Below are positions 1 to 4,487 of a DNA stretch of 6,109 nt, in pieces. The stretch is from positions 1 to 6,109 of the forward strand of contig UQNI01000081.1 in assembly GCA_900542375.1 (NCBI GenBank). The letters are read 5' to 3'. Both the position numbers and the translations under genes were made by a program. Every line of letters starts with the position of its first letter. Position 1 is the stretch's first letter. The DNA comes from an uncultured Oscillospiraceae bacterium. GTDB lineage: Bacteria > Bacillota > Clostridia > Oscillospirales > Acutalibacteraceae. The notes under the pieces are model-generated. The model was not told where the DNA came from. It worked only from the letters and a program-made list of their open reading frames with translations, and ran no database searches.

Positions 1-33
1 CAACAAATTCAAAATTAGAAATTTTGTTTGTTG
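1..33. repeat. AT-rich inverted repeat at left edge
   Basis: CAACAAA (1-7) pairs with TTTGTTG (27-33) and CAAAATT (10-16) pairs with AATTTTG (20-26), leaving a two-base bulge (TT, 8-9) and a three-base loop. The structure is visible directly. Its role is unknown; it could be part of a transcript end or operator belonging to a gene left of the window, and it is cut by the window edge. No T-tract follows it directly. Confidence 0.35.
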
Positions 34-60
34 TTAAGAACGTTGTAACGTTTATGCGTT

Positions 61-83
61 AAAAATTGTTGAACAATTTTTTT
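61..83 (+). terminator. Possible weak intrinsic terminator (AT-rich hairpin plus T-tract)
   Basis: AAAAATTGTT (61-70) and AACAATTTTT (72-81) form a perfect palindrome around G71, followed by further T residues to 83. The form is that of a factor-independent terminator, but the stem has only two G-C pairs and the natural loop would consume part of it, so efficiency is doubtful. It would serve a plus-strand transcript entering from the left; a short open frame ending in TAA at 60-62 would fit but is too short to call a gene. The rest of 84-245 shows no supported gene. Confidence 0.35.
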
Positions 84-245
84 GAGGTTATAACAACCTT
101 GCAGCAAAAAGCAAAACAAATATAGAAAGGAGCATCTTTCCATGTTCAAAATTTTGATTGCTAAGACAAGATTTTAACGTTCTGCCTACAGACATTATTT
201 CAAAACTTCTCTTATGTTGTAAGATATTTGATATGATTTTTTCCT

Positions 246-476
246 TTACTTTTGTGCTTTTTTCCGTTTGGAAAACGGTTTTGTAAATAGTATCATACAT
301 ACACCTGCTACGATAAAACATAGGTATATAATGAGTGCTACCCAGGATGAACAATGAAAAAATTCAAATAGGATTTCATGGCTGAAAATTGCTTTTAACA
401 ATGGGAACACAATACCTTGTAATCCATAGATAATGCATACAATTCCAATCAGCCGAATGGTGTCATTATACTTCAT
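246..476 (-). CDS. Small two-helix membrane protein, unknown function
   Basis: This encodes a 76-residue protein that I do not recognise. The start at 476 is chosen because AGGGAGG (490-484 on the minus strand) lies 7 bases upstream of that ATG; the same frame stays open upstream to an ATG at 558-560, but that one has no ribosome binding site. Two hydrophobic segments are visible: about residues 8-33 (RLIGIVCIIYG onward) and about 48-67 (WVALIIYLCFIVAGVCMILF). They are joined by an acidic/aromatic loop with a Cys (HEILFEFFHCSS). The tail is strongly basic (KPFSKRKKAQK), which by the positive-inside rule suggests a cytoplasmic C-terminus. It is divergent from the cupin gene and has no operon partner in the window. 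The strong SD and proper membrane-protein composition make it a likely real gene; function cannot be assigned. Confidence 0.7.
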   Translation of the reverse strand: MKYNDTIRLIGIVCIIYGLQGIVFPLLKAIFSHEILFEFFHCSSWVALIIYLCFIVAGVCMILFTKPFSKRKKAQK

Positions 477-519
477 ACGATATCCTCCCTTATCAAAGTG
501 AAGTTTATTTTTATATGTT

Positions 520-530
520 CTATAATATAG
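520..530. promoter_or_regulatory. Short perfect palindrome upstream of the small membrane protein gene
   Basis: CTATAATATAG is a perfect palindrome centred on A525, about 45 bases upstream of the minus-strand start codon. It contains -10-like hexamers on both strands (TATAAT on plus, TATTAT/TATATT on minus). I could not find a well-spaced consensus -35 for any of them, so this is only a candidate promoter core or operator. Confidence 0.25.
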
Positions 531-607
531 ATTCAAGGTTGTCCGAAAATATGCATGCAAATTCCAGAATCCTAACGGAAAATATTTGAATTATATTTTT
601 CATGATT

Positions 608-649
608 TGTTGTATTTGCAACATACTAATATCAGAAATATGCTACAAT
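608..649 (+). promoter_or_regulatory. Extended -10 promoter of the cupin gene with an upstream dyad
   Basis: TGCTACAAT (641-649) is an extended -10 element: TG, one base, then TACAAT at 644-649. Transcription should start near 656, giving a leader of about 20 bases that carries AGGAGG (667-672) 6 bases before the ATG. No good -35 exists at 16-18 bases, which is usual for extended -10 promoters. A dyad TGTTG-N6-CAACA (608-623) sits over and just upstream of the -35 position and may bind a regulator; that part is inference. Confidence 0.5.
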
Positions 650-678
650 AGGAATCATAAAGTTGTAGGAGGATTTTT

Positions 679-1008
679 ATGAAAAATTTAGAGTTTGCTG
701 CTGTTCTTCCGTTTGCTCAGCAAGTACAATATCAAAAAGGTCAGGTGGTCAGCAAAACCATTGCTCAGAGTAAAGCGTTAAGTTTGACTTTATTTGCATT
801 TGATAAGGGAGAAGAAATCGGCACCCATGCTTCCGATGGAGATGCTTTGGTCATCGTATTGGACGGACAAGGCCAAATTACCATTGACGATACTTCTTAT
901 ATTCTAAATGCAGGAGATTCGATTATCATGCCTGCTCAGCACCCACACAGTGTATTTGCAAAAGAGCAGTTCAAAATGTTTCTTGTGGTGGAATTTCCAT
1001 TGTCTTAA
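679..1008 (+). CDS. Single-domain cupin protein
   Basis: This encodes a 109-residue protein with one small cupin beta-barrel and little else, presumably cytoplasmic. Cupin motif 1 is seen at about residues 44-64 (from GEEIGTH to VLDGQG): His50 is kept, but the usual HxH is H-A-S and the usual Glu is replaced by Asp55. Motif 2 is at about 79-92 (GDSIIMPAQHPHSV), with His90 in the conserved position. The metal site is therefore degenerate (His50, perhaps Asp55, His90). Stand-alone cupins of this type are annotated only as cupin domain-containing proteins; they may bind a small ligand or metal, and no reaction can be assigned. The start is fixed by AGGAGG 6 bases upstream. The gene appears monocistronic: the next gene has its own promoter 30 bases downstream of this stop codon. 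Confidence 0.9.
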   Translation: MKNLEFAAVLPFAQQVQYQKGQVVSKTIAQSKALSLTLFAFDKGEEIGTHASDGDALVIVLDGQGQITIDDTSYILNAGDSIIMPAQHPHSVFAKEQFKMFLVVEFPLS

Positions 1009-1038
1009 ATAAACCATATAAAAAACAAATATTTTTTA

Positions 1039-1067
1039 TTGCCCGAAATCCGGTAACAGCGTATAAT
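1039..1067 (+). promoter_or_regulatory. Promoter of the IT-superfamily permease
   Basis: TTGCCC (1039-1044) and a perfect TATAAT (1062-1067) are separated by exactly 17 bases. Transcription should begin near 1074, giving a leader of about 32 bases before the ATG at 1106. This is the closest match to a consensus vegetative promoter in the window, and it shows that the permease is transcribed independently of the cupin. Confidence 0.7.
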
Positions 1068-1105
1068 AAACTTATCTAAAAATTTAATGGATAAAGTGTG
1101 ATTGT

Positions 1106-2227
1106 ATGCGTAAAGCTGCCATGATTGTAGGCGATTTCTTGAAAAAGAACATCGTATTTTGTATTGCTGTTACAGCGGCAATCGTTACGATGTTTTTTGT
1201 TCCTATAGATTCTCAGTATATACAATATTTTGACTTTAAAATTTTAGCGTGTATCTTTTGTGTTTTAGCAGTGGTTAACGGGCTGCATCATATTCATTTT
1301 TTTGAAATTATATCTAAAAAAATTATTCAGCGTTTTCGTACGGTAAAAATGGCTGTTTTGGCATTAATCTATTTAACTTTTGTGGCATCTATGATTATTG
1401 CAAATGATTTGGCTTTGATTACATTTTTACCGTTGGGCTATTATCTTCTCAAAAATTCAGATAACTTAAAATGGATGGCGTTTACTTTTATTATGCAAAC
1501 TATTGCTGCGAATTTGGGAGGCATGCTGACTCCTTTTGGAAATCCGCAGAATTTGTATTTGTATGGTAAATTTCAGATACCGGATTTGGAATTTATTTCT
1601 ACCATGTTTTTGCCATTTTTATATTCCATTATTTTAATTACCATTACTTGTTTGATTTTTGTGAAATCTACACCTATGAAATTGTCACAGGTAAATTCGG
1701 AAAAATTAGACGGAAAAAAGACGGCACTGATGATGGGTTTGCTGATAATTTCTATTTTAATCGTATTTCATGGCATTCCCTATTATATAGGACTTCTGGC
1801 AGTCATAGGTGTTCTCTGTTTTGCTGATAGAAAGGCTTTATTAGAAGTAGATTATTTGCTGCTGTTCACGTTTTGTGCCTTTTTTGTATTTGCCGGCAAT
1901 ATGGCGCGTATTCCTGGAGTAAGGGATTTTTTTGGTTATCTGGTTCAGCAAAATACCTTTTTATATGGAATATTGACATGTCAGTTTATCAGCAATGTCC
2001 CCAGTGCATTATTGCTGTCTAATTTTGTGACCGATTATAAAGATTTATTATATGCAGTCAATATTGGTGGAATTGGTACTTTAATTTCTTCTTTGGCTAG
2101 TTTGATTACTTTCCGTGAATATGTAAAACATGAACCTAAGAAGGGCCTCCGTTATTTGGGGTTGTTTACCGTAGTTAATGTTTCGTTTTTAGGAATTTTA
2201 ATCGTTCTTGTCATGTTTGCAACATAA
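1106..2227 (+). CDS. IT-superfamily anion permease (SLC13/CitMHS/ArsB-like)
   Basis: This encodes a 373-residue integral membrane protein with about ten hydrophobic segments. It carries the inverted-duplicate signature of the ion transporter superfamily. The first half has ANDLALITFLPLG (99-111) and TPFGNPQNLYLY (142-153). The second half has FAGNMARIPGV (262-272), QFISNVPSALLLS (293-305) and NIGGIGTLISSLASLI (319-334). The NPQN and SNVPS stretches correspond to the paired re-entrant hairpins that form the substrate and cation site in SLC13/DASS structures. Family members move citrate, dicarboxylates, sulfate, arsenite or Na+/H+, and the sequence alone does not decide among them. It is somewhat shorter than typical members but shows both halves. 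The start codon has only a weak purine stretch upstream, and the nearest in-frame alternative (Met6, 1121) is no better. It ends at a terminator shared with the convergent yeiH. Confidence 0.88.
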   Translation: MRKAAMIVGDFLKKNIVFCIAVTAAIVTMFFVPIDSQYIQYFDFKILACIFCVLAVVNGLHHIHFFEIISKKIIQRFRTVKMAVLALIYLTFVASMIIANDLALITFLPLGYYLLKNSDNLKWMAFTFIMQTIAANLGGMLTPFGNPQNLYLYGKFQIPDLEFISTMFLPFLYSIILITITCLIFVKSTPMKLSQVNSEKLDGKKTALMMGLLIISILIVFHGIPYYIGLLAVIGVLCFADRKALLEVDYLLLFTFCAFFVFAGNMARIPGVRDFFGYLVQQNTFLYGILTCQFISNVPSALLLSNFVTDYKDLLYAVNIGGIGTLISSLASLITFREYVKHEPKKGLRYLGLFTVVNVSFLGILIVLVMFAT

Positions 2228-2259
2228 AAAAAGCTCCTGAGTTTTCAGGAGCTTTTTTT
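2226..2259. terminator. Bidirectional intrinsic terminator shared by permease and yeiH
   Basis: GCTCCTGA (2233-2240) pairs perfectly with TCAGGAGC (2245-2252) around a GTTT loop. It is flanked by seven A residues on the left and seven T residues on the right, so it works as a stem plus T-tract on either strand. The A-tract includes the last two bases of the permease TAA (2225-2227), and the T-tract includes bases of the yeiH stop codon (2260-2258), so one 34-base element ends both convergent genes. Confidence 0.95.
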
Positions 2260-3313
2260 AAAGTAATCCGAAGAAAATAAATATGAGCCCAATTGCAATT
2301 CCAACTTGACAAATGCCTACAGTACCGCCGTATAACAATGCCTTTGGTCCGTCTTTTACTAAATCGCGGAATTTTACACGCATTCCGATACCTGCCAGTG
2401 CAATAATTTCAAATTGGCTGCTGATGGTATGAGCTGTGTGAGAAACAATTTCAGGAATAATATTGAATGTTGCAATGATGCTGAATAGAAAAAAGCCGAT
2501 AATATACCACGGAATTTTTGCTTTTACTTTTTTGTCGTCATTAGCTGTGGTGCTTCTGGAAAGCAGTTTTTCTCCTTCATTGGTATTTAATTTGGAGAAA
2601 GCCAATGCAACAAATACAATAAATATAATTCTGATAATTTTAAATATGGTAGACATAGCTACTACATCAGAGTTAACAAAGGTAGCCGAGCCAATTACTT
2701 GGCCGACAGATTGTAAAGTACCGCCAATCATCGCGGAAGTTTGCATCGTTTCATTTCCGTAAAGAGCACCTGTGAGAAAGGGAAGTGTAATCATTAGTAC
2801 GGTACCCGTTAAATTCACGGTGGTAATTGAAATACCTTTGTCTTTTGCGCTTGGATGAATTACACCTGAAACTGTGCCGATTGCGGAGGAACCGCACACA
2901 GAGTTACCTGCACACATTAGTAAGGAGAATTTTTTTCCAAAGCGGAGTAATTTTCCAATAAAATATGTGACAATAATGGTCAAAGTCATTTGCAGAATAA
3001 TGAATAATACGCCTTGCCAGCCGACACTCATAATATCAGTTAAATTTAGTGTTAAACCTGTCAGTACAATGGAATACTCTAACAAACGACTTTCTGAAAA
3101 TTTTGTTCCTCTGTTAAAAAAATCTTTTGTGCAGAGTGTATTTCCAACAATAATACCTAAAGCGATGGCGAATAAAGCAGCCCCTACAGTAGGTACAAAA
3201 TGTGCAATTACTTGGCTGATTCCGGCAATGATAACGCATACAATCAGCCCGGGTAAAATTTCAAGTATGTTTTGTTTTGCGCGTTTTAACAGTTCTATTA
3301 TTTTTGTTTTCAT
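2258..3313 (-). CDS. yeiH: YeiH/UPF0324-family putative sulfate/sulfite exporter
   Basis: This encodes a 351-residue polytopic inner-membrane protein, about the length of E. coli YeiH, with roughly ten hydrophobic segments. Family signatures seen include LGIIVGN (52-58), LEYSIVLTGLTLNL (78-91) and GNSVCGSSAI (136-145), which matches the family's G-x-S-x-C-G-x-x-A-I loop. Also seen are a GGTLQSVGQVIGSA segment (197-210) and a C-terminal ALAGIGMRVKFRDL stretch (305-318). The family (PF03601, putative sulfate exporter) is little characterised; members beside sulfonate-degradation genes are thought to export sulfite or sulfate, and I infer a sulfur oxyanion here only from family and neighbour. 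It is divergent from a LysR-type regulator, as yeiH is from yeiE in E. coli. The start at 3313 is forced because an in-frame TGA lies two codons upstream (3319-3317), yet the SD spacing is odd: GGGAGG is 13 bases away, with a better-placed out-of-frame ATG between. The symbol is family-level only. Confidence 0.88.
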   Translation of the reverse strand: MKTKIIELLKRAKQNILEILPGLIVCVIIAGISQVIAHFVPTVGAALFAIALGIIVGNTLCTKDFFNRGTKFSESRLLEYSIVLTGLTLNLTDIMSVGWQGVLFIILQMTLTIIVTYFIGKLLRFGKKFSLLMCAGNSVCGSSAIGTVSGVIHPSAKDKGISITTVNLTGTVLMITLPFLTGALYGNETMQTSAMIGGTLQSVGQVIGSATFVNSDVVAMSTIFKIIRIIFIVFVALAFSKLNTNEGEKLLSRSTTANDDKKVKAKIPWYIIGFFLFSIIATFNIIPEIVSHTAHTISSQFEIIALAGIGMRVKFRDLVKDGPKALLYGGTVGICQVGIAIGLIFIFFGLL

Positions 3314-3320
3314 GGGTCAT
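3261..3320 (-). other. Out-of-frame 19-codon ORF overlapping the yeiH start
   Basis: On the minus strand GGGAGG (3332-3327) is followed after 6 bases by ATG (3320-3318). This opens a 19-codon frame, MTHENKNNRTVKTRKTKHT, ending in TGA at 3263-3261. It overlaps the first 17 codons of yeiH in another frame. By SD spacing this ATG is better placed than the yeiH ATG at 3313. The peptide is very basic and hydrophilic and resembles no family I know; if translated, its likely effect is to set or limit yeiH translation. Whether it is translated is unknown. Confidence 0.35.
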
Positions 3321-3345
3321 TTTGCACCTCCCTTTTATTTGTGAC

Positions 3346-3377
3346 TTGATTTTATCATTGTTTCGTTATAAAATCAA
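3346..3377. promoter_or_regulatory. Symmetric divergent promoter/operator between yeiH and the LysR gene
   Basis: A perfect 10-base inverted repeat, TTGATTTTAT (3346-3355) and ATAAAATCAA (3368-3377), has a 12-base spacer. On the minus strand it reads TTGATT (3377-3372), 17 bases, TAAAAT (3354-3349), with a TG one base before the -10 (extended -10). This gives a leader of about 30 bases to yeiH. On the plus strand the same symmetry gives TTGATT (3346-3351), 17 bases, TAAAAT (3369-3374), without TG, towards the LysR gene. The arms are 22 bases apart centre to centre, about two helical turns, so the dyad is also a plausible LysR-type operator. Elements are seen directly; use as promoter and operator is inference. 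Confidence 0.6.
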
Positions 3378-3387
3378 ATTATAAAAA

Positions 3388-3397
3388 ATTATATAAT
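3388..3397. promoter_or_regulatory. Palindrome with alternative -10 for the LysR gene
   Basis: ATTATATAAT is a perfect palindrome containing TATAAT (3392-3397) 30 bases before the preferred LysR start at 3427. No good -35 lies 16-18 bases upstream, so this would be an activator-dependent or secondary start, or simply AT-rich background. If transcription starts near 3404, an ATG at 3412 would have almost no leader, which supports the downstream start. Confidence 0.3.
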
Positions 3398-3426
3398 GAT
3401 AAATTTAATTTATGAAAGAGGATATT

Positions 3427-4320
3427 ATGTTAGATTTTCGTTTGCTTACTTTTATGAAACTATGTGAGTTAAAAAGTTATACTAAAACAGCAGAAAACTT
3501 GCATATGACACAACCAACAGTCACACAGCATGTTCAGTATCTAGAAAGACAGTACGGTGTACCACTGGTAGAATATCACGGAAAAAGCGTTATGCTAACG
3601 CCAAAAGGGGAGCAATTGTATCACTTTATTATGACCATGGAAGCGGACAGCGAACGTGTCAAACAAATTTTGAAAGAACCTACAGAAGAAAAACGTCATA
3701 TTAAATTTGGAGCAACACTTACCATTGGTCAATATATTATGCCTCAGATTATGGCCAAATATTTTACGCAGCATCCGAATGTGCAAATTACCATGCCGGT
3801 GGAAAATACAAAACGATTGTTGCAACGTTTAAACAATGGGGAAATTGAATTTGCCATCATTGAAGGTTATTTTGATAAACACATATATGGACATGCTCTG
3901 TTGTCTTATGAAAGATTTTTAGCGGTTTGTGCTCCGGGACATCCTTTATTGCAACGTACGTACAAATTAGATGAATTGTGCCGTTATCCTTTGGTTACAA
4001 GAGAAAAAGGTTCCGGTACCAGAGATATTTTTGAACACATATTGAATGAACATTACCTATCTATCAATGACTATGAACAAATTTTAGAGTTGGGAAGTTT
4101 TCAGGTAATTAAAGATTTGGTGCGTCAAGGAATTGGATTTACATGTGCCTATGAACCGGTTGTAAAGGAAGAAATTGAAAAGGGAATTCTAAAAGAGATT
4201 TCCATTGAGAAATTTTCGACAGAGAGAGAATTTAATTTTGTATATTTGAAAGACAGTATTTTTGAAGAGGAATATTTGCAGTTCTATCAATTTTGTATGG
4301 AACATTTAAAAGAATCCTAA
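3427..4320 (+). CDS. LysR-family transcriptional regulator (YeiE/CysL-like), divergent from yeiH
   Basis: This encodes a 297-residue DNA-binding regulator with the standard LysR layout. A winged helix-turn-helix lies at about residues 4-63 (recognition region TAENLHMTQPTVTQHVQYLE, 21-40), then a linker helix (about 64-89), then a periplasmic-binding-protein-like effector domain from about 91. The domain opens with IKFGATLTIGQYIMP (92-106), and with REKGSGTRDIF (192-202) it resembles the CysL/YeiE branch, whose members respond to sulfur metabolites; the actual effector is not known. I place the start at 3427 because AGAGG (3417-3421) is 5 bases upstream and the N-terminus MLDFRLLTF is standard. 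An in-frame ATG at 3412 would add five residues but has no SD. It probably regulates the divergent yeiH and itself through the shared dyad. No strong terminator follows. Confidence 0.93.
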   Translation: MLDFRLLTFMKLCELKSYTKTAENLHMTQPTVTQHVQYLERQYGVPLVEYHGKSVMLTPKGEQLYHFIMTMEADSERVKQILKEPTEEKRHIKFGATLTIGQYIMPQIMAKYFTQHPNVQITMPVENTKRLLQRLNNGEIEFAIIEGYFDKHIYGHALLSYERFLAVCAPGHPLLQRTYKLDELCRYPLVTREKGSGTRDIFEHILNEHYLSINDYEQILELGSFQVIKDLVRQGIGFTCAYEPVVKEEIEKGILKEISIEKFSTEREFNFVYLKDSIFEEEYLQFYQFCMEHLKES

Positions 4321-4364
4321 TAGAATAAAGTACAGTTATTTTTTATTTTTATAGATATATCAAC

Positions 4365-4379
4365 TTTTTCCAGAAAATT
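4365..4379. promoter_or_regulatory. Degenerate CodY-like box upstream of brnQ
   Basis: TTTTTCCAGAAAATT matches 12 of 15 positions of the CodY consensus AATTTTCWGAAAATT, including the whole right half. It lies about 33 bases upstream of the brnQ -35. CodY senses branched-chain amino acids in many low-GC Gram-positives and commonly controls their transport. In AT-rich DNA a three-mismatch match can arise by chance, and it is not known that this organism has CodY. Confidence 0.3.
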
Positions 4380-4397
4380 TGTATTATTTTATACAAA
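4378..4397. repeat. Perfect dyad upstream of the brnQ promoter
   Basis: TTTGTAT (4378-4384) and ATACAAA (4391-4397) are perfect 7-base arms around a 6-base spacer. The dyad lies about 15 bases upstream of the brnQ -35 and shares two bases with the CodY-like box. It looks like an operator or activator site; no T-tract follows, so it is not a terminator. The binding protein is unknown. Confidence 0.4.
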
Positions 4398-4411
4398 AAT
4401 CCATTTCATCC

Positions 4412-4440
4412 TTGAAAATAATCACAAAAAACGGTATCAT
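4412..4440 (+). promoter_or_regulatory. Promoter of brnQ
   Basis: TTGAAA (4412-4417) and TATCAT (4435-4440) are spaced by exactly 17 bases. The start of transcription should fall near 4447, leaving a leader of about 41 bases that ends in the strong SD GAGGAGGG (4476-4483). This makes brnQ independent of the upstream LysR gene. Confidence 0.6.
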
Positions 4441-4487
4441 AAAACGACATGTTATTTTATGAAAGATTGATTTTAGAGGAGGGTACA

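Noticed and set aside
3..62. Open frame from the left edge ending in TAA (tail VVKNVVTFMR)
   Set aside because: Only 19 codons are open in very AT-rich DNA; although a terminator-like hairpin follows, this is too little to call a gene end.
142..177. 11-codon ORF (MFKILIAKTRF) after AAAGGAG
   Set aside because: The SD-like sequence is part of a small GAAAG/CTTTC repeat, there is no promoter, and nothing downstream on that strand would make it a leader peptide.
88..354. 88-codon minus-strand ORF overlapping the small membrane protein gene
   Set aside because: It starts inside the better-supported gene at 246-476, has no SD and has no recognisable composition; it is a frame shadow.
477..560. 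28-residue N-terminal extension of the small membrane protein
   Set aside because: The upstream ATG lacks an SD, whereas AGGGAGG is 7 bases before the ATG at 476.
2463..2762. Plus-strand ORF inside yeiH
   Set aside because: It is antisense to a conserved membrane protein and has no SD or family resemblance.
2874..3344. 156-codon plus-strand ORF across the 5' half of yeiH
   Set aside because: It is antisense to yeiH and runs over the yeiH SD and start; its length reflects the low stop density opposite a hydrophobic protein.
3412..3426. Five-residue upstream extension of the LysR protein
   Set aside because: The ATG at 3412 has no SD, while AGAGG precedes the ATG at 3427 and the LysR N-terminus begins normally there; it remains a minor possibility.
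3595..3825. Minus-strand ORF inside the LysR gene
   Set aside because: It is antisense to conserved LysR sequence, with no SD or recognisable domain.
4449..4487. 13-residue upstream extension of BrnQ
   Set aside because: It starts almost at the predicted transcription start, has no SD, and the ATG at 4488 has an excellent SD and the usual family N-terminus.
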